In this document: in pieces, positions 34,511-41,705 of the stretch
How positions within the stretch are numbered: position 1 is the stretch's first letter
Layout of the letters: every line of letters begins with the position of its first letter
Source: VRUE01 sp035712345
Lineage (GTDB): Bacteria > Actinomycetota > Thermoleophilia > Solirubrobacterales > 70-9
Assembly (NCBI GenBank): GCA_035712345.1
Contig: DASTAY010000057.1
Coordinates: 1-64,000, forward strand
DNA: 64,000 bases
Direction: 5' to 3'
The notes under the pieces: generated by a model
Seen by the model: only the letters and a program-made list of their open reading frames with translations
Told to the model about the DNA's origin: nothing
The model's database searches: none
Made by a program: the position numbers and the translations under genes

Positions 34511-34547
34511 CGTCGATTGTAGCCGTCCGAGATCGAGCGAGGGCCTT

Positions 34548-34565
34548 CATTGACGTTTGTCAATG
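34548..34565. promoter_or_regulatory. ArsR operator
   Basis: CATTGAC-GTTT-GTCAATG, a perfect 7-bp inverted repeat, lies 19 nt before the arsR GTG. TTGACG within it can serve as a -35 element with GATACG at 34571-34576 as a weak -10, so a bound ArsR dimer would block the polymerase. The half-site ATTGAC is typical of ArsR/SmtB operators. Confidence 0.75.
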
Positions 34566-34584
34566 AATTGGATACGGTCCCCCC

Positions 34585-34971
34585 GTGGCTCTCGCCGCGC
34601 TCCCCGTGATCGATTGCTGCACGCCGCTCGCCGGCTCCTCGCTCTCCGCCGAGCGGGGGGCCGAGCTGGAGATCGTGCTCAAGGCGCTCGCCGACAGGCA
34701 CCGGCTGCGGATCGTCAACCTGCTGCTTCGGGCTGGCGGCGAGCCGGTCTGCGTCTGTGAGGTGCAACCGCTCCTGGGGCTCTCGCAAGGAACCGTCAGC
34801 CATCACCTCAAGCTGCTGGTCGAGGCCGGGATCGCCGCGCGCGAGACGCGCGGCACCTACAGCTACTTCACCCTCGTCCCGGGCGCCCTGGATGCAGTCC
34901 GGGGCGTCTTCTCCGTGCCGAGGCGCGTCGCGCTCCCCGGCGGCGACCGCGACTCGATCGCCTGCTGCTGA
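34585..34971 (+). CDS. ArsR/SmtB-family metalloregulator
   Basis: A 128-residue winged-helix repressor. VLKALADRHRLRIVNLLLRAGGEPVCVCEVQPLLGLSQGTVSHHLKLLVEAGI is classical; CVC at Cys56 and Cys58 is at the arsenite-sensing alpha-3 site. A second cysteine pair, Cys11-Cys12, lies near the N-terminus, and CC ends the protein, giving several thiols. The start is a GTG at 34585. The operator palindrome just upstream points to autoregulation. The arsenate reductase gene follows after 16 nt, so arsenic is the likely signal. Confidence 0.92.
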   Translation: MALAALPVIDCCTPLAGSSLSAERGAELEIVLKALADRHRLRIVNLLLRAGGEPVCVCEVQPLLGLSQGTVSHHLKLLVEAGIAARETRGTYSYFTLVPGALDAVRGVFSVPRRVALPGGDRDSIACC

Positions 34972-34987
34972 TGGACGGCCGCGCCTG

Positions 34988-35383
34988 ATGGCCCGCGCGC
35001 TCTTCGTCTGCCTGCACAACGCGGGGCGCTCGCAGATGAGCCAGGCGTTGTTCGAGCGCGCCGCGGCGGGCCGCCACGAGGCCCGCTCGGCGGGGACGAC
35101 GCCCGGCGACCGCGTCCACCCCGAGGTGGTCGAGGCGATGGCCGAGCTCGGCATCGACCTCGCCGCTCGCACCCCCCGCAGGCTCAGCGACGAGGATGCC
35201 CGGTGGACTGACGTCGTGGTGACGATGGGCTGCGGCGACGAGTGCCCCCGCATCCCGGGCAGGCGCTATATCGACTGGGACCTCCCGGACCCCCAGGGCC
35301 GCCCGCTCGAGGAGGTCCGCGCCAGCCGCGACGAGATCGAGCGACGGACTGCGCAGCTGGCCGACGAGCTGGACGACGCCTGA
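34988..35383 (+). CDS. arsC: Arsenate reductase, low-molecular-weight phosphatase type
   Basis: A 131-residue protein with the CX5R phosphatase loop CLHNAGR (Cys8 to Arg14) at the N-terminus. MGCGDECPRIPG adds Cys82 and Cys86, the redox cysteines used in thioredoxin-linked arsenate reductases, and YIDWDLPDPQG is the DP loop. It reduces arsenate to arsenite in the cytoplasm. It forms a two-gene operon with arsR. No arsenite pump (ArsB or Acr3) is encoded next to it, which is unusual and implies a pump elsewhere or a partial operon. Confidence 0.92.
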   Translation: MARALFVCLHNAGRSQMSQALFERAAAGRHEARSAGTTPGDRVHPEVVEAMAELGIDLAARTPRRLSDEDARWTDVVVTMGCGDECPRIPGRRYIDWDLPDPQGRPLEEVRASRDEIERRTAQLADELDDA

Positions 35384-35420
35384 TCTTCCGCGTCCCGCCC
35401 CTCCTACCGCCCCTCCCCCG

Positions 35421-35469
35421 AGCGCCGTAGAGGTTTGGTCCGGATAGCGATCCAAACCTCTACGGCGCT
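35421..35469. repeat. 43-nt palindromic repeat, copy 4
   Basis: Core at 35424-35466 with AGC/GCT flanks that extend the palindrome, as in copy 2. The outer 15-base arms GCCGTAGAGGTTTGG and CCAAACCTCTACGGC are perfect; the central 13 bases (TCCGGATAGCGAT) are imperfectly paired. It lies between two plus-strand genes. Confidence 0.93.
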
Positions 35470-35506
35470 CGGCAGCGGGAGCATCCGTATGGCAGAGTGC
35501 GGCGCG

Positions 35507-36385
35507 ATGAGGCTCTGCCGGTTCGAGACCGACGGCGGCTCTGCCGCGCTGGGGATCGTCGAGGGCGAGGAGGTCGTCGACCTCTCCGCTGTCGACGTGC
35601 CACGGGAACCAGCGGCGGCGCTGGACGCGATCGGACAAGACGGCCTTGCGAAGGCGGCCGCAGATGCGCCGCGCCATCCGCTTCCCGAGGTCCGGCTCCG
35701 CGCCCCCGCTGCGCCCCGCAAGTACCTGGCGATCGCGCTCAACTACCGCGACCACATCGCCGAGATGGGGATGGAGGCGCCCGAGGTACCGGTCTTCTTC
35801 AACAAGCAGGTGACCTGCGTCGTCGGCCCCGGCGCCGCGGTCCACATGCCGAAGGTCTCGACCTTCCTCGACTACGAGGCCGAGCTGGCGGTCGTGATCG
35901 GCAGGCACTGCCGGCACGTCCCCGCCGAGCGCGCCCACGAAGCGATCGCCGGCTACACCTGCGCCAACGACATCAGCGTGCGCGACTGGCAGGGGAAGGC
36001 GCAGACCATGCAGATCGGCAAGTCCTTCGACACGCACGGGCCGCTCGGCCCTTGGCTCGTCACCGCCGATGAGCTCGGCGATCCGAACGACCTGGCGATC
36101 CGCTGCTACGTCGAGGACGAGCTGCGCCAGGACGCGCGCACCAGCGAGATGGTCTTCGACTGCTTCCAGCAGGTCTCCCACCTCTCGGAAGCGTTCACGC
36201 TCGAGCCCGGCGACGTGATCGCCACCGGCACGCCGGCCGGCGTCGGCCTCGGCCGCCAGCCGGTGCGCGACAACCTGCTGCACGTCGGTGAGACCGTGCG
36301 GGTCGAAATCGAGGGCATCGGCGAGCTGGTCAACCGCGTGGTCGAGGAGCCCGACGGCTTCGTCGCCGGCGCTGAGCCGTGCTGA
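35507..36385 (+). CDS. Fumarylacetoacetate hydrolase-family protein
   Basis: A 292-residue protein of the FAH/HpcE superfamily. KYLAIALNYRDHIAEMGM, PVFFNKQVTCVVGPG and the metal-binding block FLDYEAELAVVIG near residue 125 are conserved, followed by GYTCANDISVRDWQ, KSFDTHGPLGPWLVT and GDVIATGTPAGVG. Members cleave C-C bonds in acylpyruvates or hydrate 2-keto acids in aromatic catabolism, or decarboxylate oxaloacetate; the exact substrate is open. The ATG at 35507 is preferred; an ATG six codons earlier is possible. The stop overlaps the next gene. Confidence 0.9.
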   Translation: MRLCRFETDGGSAALGIVEGEEVVDLSAVDVPREPAAALDAIGQDGLAKAAADAPRHPLPEVRLRAPAAPRKYLAIALNYRDHIAEMGMEAPEVPVFFNKQVTCVVGPGAAVHMPKVSTFLDYEAELAVVIGRHCRHVPAERAHEAIAGYTCANDISVRDWQGKAQTMQIGKSFDTHGPLGPWLVTADELGDPNDLAIRCYVEDELRQDARTSEMVFDCFQQVSHLSEAFTLEPGDVIATGTPAGVGLGRQPVRDNLLHVGETVRVEIEGIGELVNRVVEEPDGFVAGAEPC

Positions 36386-37269
36386 CGGACAGGGTGAGGA
36401 GCTGGCGGGACGACGGTGCGATCGAGGAGGTGGTCGGTCGCAAGCTCTTCGTGCGCCGCCGCGGCGGGGGCGAGGAGACGTTGCTGCTCTTCCTGCACGG
36501 CTTCCCGTCCAGCTCGTATGACTGGCGCGCCCTGTTCGAGCTGCGCCCGCCCGGCGAGGCGACGCTGTGCTTCGACTTCCTCGGCTTCGGCCTCTCCGAG
36601 AAGCCGCGCGACCACGAGTACACGCTCGCCTGGCAGGCCGACGCCGCCGAAGAGCTGGTGCGGCGTGCGGGCGCACGCAGCGTCTTCGTCGTCGGCCACG
36701 ACATGGGCACCTCGGTCGCGACCGAGCTGATGGCGCGCGACCTGCGCGGCGAGCTCGGCTTCGCGATGACCGGCGCGCTGCTGTTCAACGGCAGCATGCT
36801 GCTGCACCTGGCGAAGCCGACGCTCGGTCAGCACCTGCTGCGCAGCCGGCTCGGCCCGCTCTTCGCCCGTCTCACCAACGAGCGCGGCTTCCGCGCTCAG
36901 TTCGCGCGCATCTTCTCCCCCGAGCACCCGCTCGGCGAGGAGGAGGCGGCCGACCAGTGGTCGCTGCTCGCCCACGACGGCGGCGCGCGGATCGCCCACA
37001 GGACGATCGCCTACATGGCCGAGCGCGAACGCTTCACCGAGCGCTGGCACGGCGCGCTGCGCGACTGGCCGGGGGCGCTGACCCTGGCCTGGGGCATGCG
37101 CGACCCGGTCGCGCGCGCCGAGGTGCTGCGCGGCCTGCAGGAGCTGCGACCCGGCGTCGAGACGATCGAGCTGCCCGACGCCGGCCACTACCCGCAGGTC
37201 GAGCAGCCGGAGCTGATCTCGGCGGCGCTCGACGCCGCGCTCTCCCACACGCTCAAAGCACGGGCTTGA
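36379..37269 (+). CDS. Alpha/beta hydrolase, haloalkane dehalogenase/epoxide hydrolase-like
   Basis: A 296-residue alpha/beta hydrolase. The oxyanion motif HGFP is at residues 40-43 and the nucleophile elbow VGHDMG places Asp108 as nucleophile, as in haloalkane dehalogenases and epoxide hydrolases, not Ser. DAGHYPQVEQPE near residue 275 gives the catalytic His. The start is a GTG at 36379, overlapping the FAH-family stop by 7 nt, so the two are coupled and may act in one catabolic route. It converges with trmO, overlapping it by 17 nt. Confidence 0.9.
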   Translation: MLTDRVRSWRDDGAIEEVVGRKLFVRRRGGGEETLLLFLHGFPSSSYDWRALFELRPPGEATLCFDFLGFGLSEKPRDHEYTLAWQADAAEELVRRAGARSVFVVGHDMGTSVATELMARDLRGELGFAMTGALLFNGSMLLHLAKPTLGQHLLRSRLGPLFARLTNERGFRAQFARIFSPEHPLGEEEAADQWSLLAHDGGARIAHRTIAYMAERERFTERWHGALRDWPGALTLAWGMRDPVARAEVLRGLQELRPGVETIELPDAGHYPQVEQPELISAALDAALSHTLKARA

Positions 37270-37651
37270 CGTCGAGCACCGGCGTCCCGTCGAGCGCCTC
37301 GAGGTCCCGCACGCGCACCCTCGCCCCCTCGATCGCGACGACCGTCACCGGGTGCAAACCGATCGGGTTGGGACGGTCGGGCGAGCGCGTCGCGAACACG
37401 CCCTGGAGCGGATTGGCGGGATCGCCGCGCGGATGGACTTCGAGCACCTCGCGGTCGGAGCGGTCGAGCCAGGTGAGGACGATTACCTCGTCCCCCACCT
37501 CGATGCCGGCGAGCGCGTCGAGCACGCCCGGCTCGAAGACGATCGTCGCCTCGGGCGCGCCCTCGTCGCCCTGCTTGGGCGCCGTCGCCCGATCGGTGAG
37601 CGGCGACTCGACCCGGCCGACCGGACGCAGCACGTAACGGGAGTCGCTCAC
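37253..37651 (-). CDS. trmO: tRNA (N6-threonylcarbamoyladenosine) methyltransferase TrmO-like (TsaA/UPF0066)
   Basis: A 132-residue protein of the TsaA/UPF0066 family. VLRPVGRVESPLTD at the N-terminus, IEVGDEVIVLTWLDRSDREVLEVHPRGDP and GVFATRSPDRPNPIGLHPVTVVAIEG, containing the SAM-binding SPDRPNPIG loop, are diagnostic. E. coli TrmO is longer (about 235 residues); this short form matches the single-domain archaeal/actinobacterial type. The GTG at 37651 overlaps the acyl-CoA ligase stop as GTGA. Confidence 0.9.
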   Translation of the reverse strand: MSDSRYVLRPVGRVESPLTDRATAPKQGDEGAPEATIVFEPGVLDALAGIEVGDEVIVLTWLDRSDREVLEVHPRGDPANPLQGVFATRSPDRPNPIGLHPVTVVAIEGARVRVRDLEALDGTPVLDVKPVL

Positions 37652-39231
37652 GCGGGTGCGTCGCCGGCGAGGCCGTGGGGGTGCAGGTGCTCTTCGGCCA
37701 TCCGCTTGAGGCCGACGCGGTCGATCTTCCCGGTCGGGTTGAGCGGCATCTCGTCGAGGAAGACCACCTCCTCCGGCGCCTTGTAGCCGACGCGCTCGCG
37801 GCAGTGGACGATCAGGTCGGCGCTCGACGGGCGCTCCGCCTCCGGCCGCAGGGTTACGTAGGCGCGCACGTTCTCGCCGTGGACCGCGTCGTGGACGCCG
37901 ACGACGCCCGCCAGCGCGATCGCGGGGTGTTCGGTCAGCGCGCTCTCGACCTCGAGCGGGCTGATGTTGGAGCCGTCGTGGACGATCACCTGCTTCTTGC
38001 GGCCGAAGAACCAGAGGTAGCCGTCCTCGTCGGCGTGGGCGAGGTCGCCGGAGTCGAGCCATTCTTCCGCGTCGAGCACCGCGGCGGTCGCCTCCGGCGC
38101 CTCCCAGTAGCCGACCATGCGGCTGCGCGTCTTGATCCAGACGCGGCCGACCGCGCCCGGCTCGAGCGGGCCGCCCTCATTGCCGCGCAACGCGATGCTG
38201 AAGCCGCCGACCGGAGGTCCGATCGAGCCCTGCTTGATCGGACCCGAGGGTGGGTTGAGCGTGGCGATGCCGACCTCGGTCATGCCGTAGCCCTCGTCGA
38301 TCGGGAAGCCGGCGAGGGCGGCGAACTCGGTCAGCAGCTCAGTGGAGACCTTGTCGGCGCCGGCGCGACAGATGCGCAGGCAGGAGAAGTCCTCCGGAGT
38401 CAGCTCGTGGTCGCGGATCAGCGCCGAGAGCGCCGCCGGGATCATCGCCAGCACGCTCGGCCGCTGCTCGCGCAGCAGCGGCAGCATCTCGTGAGCGTCG
38501 TAGCTGCGGGCGACGACGACCCGGCCGCCGACCGAGAGCGTCGCGAGCGTCCAGAGGAAGGAGCCGACGTGCGACATCGAGGAGCCCGGCAGGAAGGTGT
38601 CCGCGGCGCTCAGTTCGAAGGCGGAGATCGCGCTGGCCATCATCCAGCGCAGCGTCTCGTGCGAGTGGGTGACGCCCTTGGCCGGCCCGGTACTGCCGGA
38701 GGTGAAGAAGATCGCAGCCGGATCGTCCGGCACGGGCGTGGGCTGGCCGGCGGCGGGCTCGCCCGTGAGCAGTTCCTCGAAGCGGTGGCCGGGCCCGTCC
38801 CCCTCGCCCCCGTAGGAGATCGTGCCGAGCGACAACCCGCCGGCGAGCTTGCTGGCGGCAAGGTCCTCGGCCCGCTCGGCGTGGGCGAGCAGCGCCGAGG
38901 CGCCGCTGACCTCGAGCGCATGGTCGATCTCACGAAAGGTGTAGCGGTAGTTGAGCGGCGTCGCGACCAGGCCCGCCTTGAAGCAGGCGAGGTAGTGGAT
39001 GGCGAGGCCGATCCGGTTCGGCATCAACGAGGCGATCCGGTCGCCCGGCTCCAACCCGAGCCGCAGGTAGGCACCGGCCAGTCGCAGACTCGCGTCCTCC
39101 AACTCCCACCAGGTCATCGACTCTTCGGCCGAGACCATCGCGACATCGTCGGGACCGGCCGCCAGCCCGGCGGCCAGCAGCTCGTACAGCGGCGCCGCCG
39201 GCGCCTCCAACTGTGCACCGTCGATCAGCAT
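37648..39231 (-). CDS. AMP-dependent acyl-CoA synthetase/ligase
   Basis: A 527-residue ANL-superfamily enzyme that activates a carboxylic acid with ATP and joins it to CoA. FFTSGSTGPAKGVTHSHE is the phosphate-binding motif near residue 177, GYGMTEVGIATLN the A5 motif, WLDSGDLAHADEDGYLWFFGRKKQ the A7/A8 hinge and PLNPTGKIDR the A10 lysine. The substrate pocket is not decodable by eye; fatty or aromatic acids are both possible. Its start lies 22 nt from the 3' end of the split tRNA-Phe gene, on the same strand, so the gene marks the chromosomal left flank of the island. Confidence 0.92.
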   Translation of the reverse strand: MLIDGAQLEAPAAPLYELLAAGLAAGPDDVAMVSAEESMTWWELEDASLRLAGAYLRLGLEPGDRIASLMPNRIGLAIHYLACFKAGLVATPLNYRYTFREIDHALEVSGASALLAHAERAEDLAASKLAGGLSLGTISYGGEGDGPGHRFEELLTGEPAAGQPTPVPDDPAAIFFTSGSTGPAKGVTHSHETLRWMMASAISAFELSAADTFLPGSSMSHVGSFLWTLATLSVGGRVVVARSYDAHEMLPLLREQRPSVLAMIPAALSALIRDHELTPEDFSCLRICRAGADKVSTELLTEFAALAGFPIDEGYGMTEVGIATLNPPSGPIKQGSIGPPVGGFSIALRGNEGGPLEPGAVGRVWIKTRSRMVGYWEAPEATAAVLDAEEWLDSGDLAHADEDGYLWFFGRKKQVIVHDGSNISPLEVESALTEHPAIALAGVVGVHDAVHGENVRAYVTLRPEAERPSSADLIVHCRERVGYKAPEEVVFLDEMPLNPTGKIDRVGLKRMAEEHLHPHGLAGDAPA

Positions 39232-39253
39232 CGCCGATGATGCTACGCGGCTA

Positions 39254-39295
39254 TGGCGAGGGTGGGAATCGAACCCACGACACCACGATTTTCAG
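39254..39295 (-). tRNA. tRNA-Phe(GAA), 3' half of the split host gene
   Basis: Read on the minus strand this is the 3' part of a tRNA: anticodon loop CTGAAAATC, anticodon stem TCGTG, variable GTGTC, T arm GTGGG-TTCGATT-CCCAC, acceptor CCTCGCC and discriminator A; no CCA is encoded. It lacks the D arm and acceptor 5' strand. Joined at the shared GATTTTCAG to the fragment at 58860-58899 it makes a 73-nt tRNA with every stem perfectly paired. Alone it cannot be functional. Confidence 0.93.
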
Positions 39296-39395
39296 GGGAC
39301 TGGGCAAATCGGGAGGAACGCTGCGATTTGCAGGGCGAGGGCCATCCGCGCCTCTTGAGCCGATCCCCGTGCTTTCGGGGGGTTTCCGAGTGCCT

Positions 39396-39426
39396 TTGGG
39401 TCACGCGCAGGAGGCCCGTGACCCAA
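39396..39426. repeat. Left-end arm-site-like repeats
   Basis: TTGGGTCACG at 39396-39405 and its reverse complement CGTGACCCAA at 39417-39426, about 100 bp inside the left core. The same 10-mer occurs at 58722-58731 inside the right end. Repeats of this kind flanking a tRNA core are expected for arm-type binding sites of a tyrosine integrase. Confidence 0.7.
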
Positions 39427-39475
39427 TCACAGGAGAGACCGGACCACATTGCGGCTCGCCCCCAGGTTGCTCGAC

Positions 39476-40261
39476 TCACGACTCGCTCGTCGCGAGTTTG
39501 TGGAAGTCGTCGTAGATGGCCCGAGCCGACTCGCTCTCGCGGTTGAGTTCAATGCAAGGCATGTCATCACTATCGGTACGTGCTAGGTACGTCGCCGTCA
39601 CCAACCGCCGCTCGTTGCCAACGACCATGTACGGAATCGGGCCGTCATCTTCGAGCTTCGTGATCCGAAGCCGCGCGCGATGCTTTGCGTCCAGCGAGGT
39701 CTCGAACTCGCGCAGCACGGGGACGCTGTGCGCAATCCGACGCCTGTAGTCCTTTCCAGTTGCGGCCTTGAGAATCGGAAGCTGGGGGCTTTCGGAACCA
39801 AGCATCACGAGCGTAACCCTTCCGCCGGCCGCGAGGATTCGCCGCAGGTGACTCACAAACATCTCCTTGCGGCTCTCGTCGCACCACTTCCCCATCGTGT
39901 GCCCTGCGACGTAGAACTCTTGCTCTGCCTCGGCGAGGATCGCGAACCACTCACCGAATTTGAGCTCGCACTTGCGTCGTGGTGCCTTGGTGCCAGCTAG
40001 GGCGTCATCTTGCAGGGCGATCGGGGACGTTTCGGCCCAGATTATTCGCGCCAAGCCCACGAGTGCCGTAGCGACAATCGAGCCGAGGATGCCGATACTC
40101 AGACCAAAGCTGAGTCCAAGCATTCCGTGTCCGTGGCTGACGAAAGATAAGATCAGCAGGATGGCGGCGACAATCAGCCCGGAATAGCATGCGGAGACGC
40201 GCAGGAAGCGGGTCGTCGGGCGGGTCCGCTGAGCGTTTGAACGTTCGATGAACTCCGTCAT
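39476..40261 (-). CDS. Two-TM protein with phospholipase D-like C-terminal domain
   Basis: A 261-residue protein. Two hydrophobic helices lie at about 25-45 (SGLIVAAILLILSFVS) and 50-72, after a short cytoplasmic N-terminus. The soluble part (about 100-261) has WFAILAEAEQEFYVAGHTMGKW, HLRRILAAGGRVTLVMLG, a Tyr/Arg-rich stretch, PYMVVGNERRLVTATYLAR and CIELNRESESARAIYDDF, the strand order of PLD-like domains (DUF5919-like), but without an HKD motif. It is the last gene of the minus-strand cassette from 42854. A membrane-tethered effector in a defence-type operon is a plausible inference. Confidence 0.65.
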   Translation of the reverse strand: MTEFIERSNAQRTRPTTRFLRVSACYSGLIVAAILLILSFVSHGHGMLGLSFGLSIGILGSIVATALVGLARIIWAETSPIALQDDALAGTKAPRRKCELKFGEWFAILAEAEQEFYVAGHTMGKWCDESRKEMFVSHLRRILAAGGRVTLVMLGSESPQLPILKAATGKDYRRRIAHSVPVLREFETSLDAKHRARLRITKLEDDGPIPYMVVGNERRLVTATYLARTDSDDMPCIELNRESESARAIYDDFHKLATSES

Positions 40262-40268
40262 CGTTGGC

Positions 40269-41063
40269 TCAGAAGAGGGAGGGTTCTCCGGCTGCTAAAG
40301 AGGAATCCACGTCAAGCTCCTGAAACGGCACATCGTCCAGTTCGATCAGCATTGCCGAATGATCGCTGAGATTCCCCTCCCGCGTTTCGTGCAGGTACTC
40401 GCATCGGACGAGGTTGTCGCGAAGGTCCTCAGTGATGAAGGTATGGTCGAAGCGGAAACCTTGGCCTTCGCTGTCTGCCCAGCTAACCTCAACTCGGTCG
40501 GGATGGAGGACGCGATAGCCGTCGAGCCAACCCAGGTTCGGCAGCTCCTCGTAGAGTTCGTACTCCCACTCCCGAAACACGCGGTCCACACCACGCTGGC
40601 TGCGCTCGACGATATTGAGATCGCCGATCAGCACCGTCGAGCACGACTTGCGCTCTTCGAGTGCAGTGAGGAGCTCGGTGAGAAAGCGTCGCTTGCGGGC
40701 GACCTTCGTGGGAGAGTCATCGCGCGAGGGTACGTAGACGCCGATCATCTCAATCTTCCCCACCGATACGGCCTCCGCGCGCTCCCGAAGGTAGGAGACG
40801 GGCGGGGGATGCTCCTCGCCAATCGCCACACGGGCACAGATCATCACTCCCCGCTCGCCATCACGCGGCACTGGGGCGCGCACCGCCCAGCCCGCCGCTC
40901 GTAGTCGCTCCGCCAGCAGCGCGCTGCCGCTTGCGGCGCCCACCTCGGTGAGGACAAAAATCTGCTCAGAGCGCCCGCCAAGCCAGTCGAGCTGGCGCTC
41001 GGCACGCGGAACTGAAGGGCAGCAGACGTTCAGGGTGAGGATGCTGAGTTGCGCATCAGACAT
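40269..41063 (-). CDS. Endonuclease/exonuclease/phosphatase (EEP) family protein A
   Basis: A 264-residue EEP-fold protein. LSILTLNVCCPS carries the first Asn, FVLTEVG the metal-binding Glu, MIGVYVPSRDDSPTKVARKRRFLTELL the Tyr/Arg strand, VLIGDLNIVER the catalytic Asp-Asn pair, FRFDHTFI the substrate Asp and LSDHSAMLIE the final Asp-His. All key residues are in place, so it should hydrolyse a phosphodiester or phosphomonoester (nucleic acid or nucleotide). It overlaps the kinase stop by 8 nt and precedes the two-TM gene by 7 nt. A paralogue lies at 42877. Confidence 0.88.
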   Translation of the reverse strand: MSDAQLSILTLNVCCPSVPRAERQLDWLGGRSEQIFVLTEVGAASGSALLAERLRAAGWAVRAPVPRDGERGVMICARVAIGEEHPPPVSYLRERAEAVSVGKIEMIGVYVPSRDDSPTKVARKRRFLTELLTALEERKSCSTVLIGDLNIVERSQRGVDRVFREWEYELYEELPNLGWLDGYRVLHPDRVEVSWADSEGQGFRFDHTFITEDLRDNLVRCEYLHETREGNLSDHSAMLIELDDVPFQELDVDSSLAAGEPSLF

Positions 41064-41667
41064 TGGCGGAATATCGCCTCTTCTGGATCACATTGGCGAC
41101 CTCCGCGCCAAGCGCGTCGGCGTTGCTGTTGGTAGTGTCATACATCTGAGCAGCAAGGCCGTACCGTGCCTCAAGCAGGCGGTCTGCCTCCTCGTAGAGC
41201 TCGAGCTCGCGCTCTGCTCCGGCGGATCGCTCCAAACGGCGTCTGGGGTCAAAGGGCCGCAAGGAAAGCCGCTCGCGGATCACCTCCGGTTCGGCAGACA
41301 AGCGAACTCGCATGTCTGGTCGCCGTATCCCCGAATTGATCGCGAGGATGAAATCGACCTCGACGCCATCGAGGCGCTGGAGGACAAGCGATGACTCGAT
41401 GTAGCGATCGCAGAGAACGACCTCGCCGGCCGCGAGGTGCGAGGCGATCTCCCCTTCGACCTGCTGGTGGCGATCTCCGGCCACCAGACAGGCGAGAGCG
41501 CGTCCATACACGTCGTCCTCCGAATCGCGTGCTAGCTGGCCCATGACGCCGACCGAGGGCTGTTGCGTCTCGTGGACCGCGACCCTCCTGTCGCGCAGAG
41601 TCGCTGCAACCGCGCGAGTGAGGTGCGTCTTGCCGGATCCGTTTGGCCCATCAATCGTGACCAGCAT
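41056..41667 (-). CDS. Thymidylate kinase-like nucleotide kinase
   Basis: A 203-residue P-loop kinase. GPNGSGKTHLTRAVA puts the P-loop at residues 7-14; LACLVAGDRHQQVEGEIASHLAAGEVVLCDRYIESSLVLQRL contains the DRY motif of thymidylate kinases, and RLSLRPFDPRRRLERSAGAE is the LID-like Arg-rich region. The DRYIESS segment is followed by VLQRLDG, not the usual AYQ, so substrate preference may differ. The ATG at 41667 is chosen over an upstream in-frame start because the P-loop then sits at the normal distance. It lies between the radical SAM and EEP genes, which points to a modified nucleotide substrate. Confidence 0.86.
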   Translation of the reverse strand: MLVTIDGPNGSGKTHLTRAVAATLRDRRVAVHETQQPSVGVMGQLARDSEDDVYGRALACLVAGDRHQQVEGEIASHLAAGEVVLCDRYIESSLVLQRLDGVEVDFILAINSGIRRPDMRVRLSAEPEVIRERLSLRPFDPRRRLERSAGAERELELYEEADRLLEARYGLAAQMYDTTNSNADALGAEVANVIQKRRYSANV

Positions 41668-41705
41668 CCCCGGCTGGTTTCCGCAATCGGCAAAGAGAGC
41701 CCCGC

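Noticed and set aside
7851..35469. The 43-nt palindromes as CRISPR repeats.
   Set aside because: The copies are kilobases apart, with genes and not spacers between them; no cas genes are present.
39253..39546. A short plus-strand protein frame at the left end of the element.
   Set aside because: It reads through the antisense strand of the tRNA-Phe fragment and the attachment region; no protein features.
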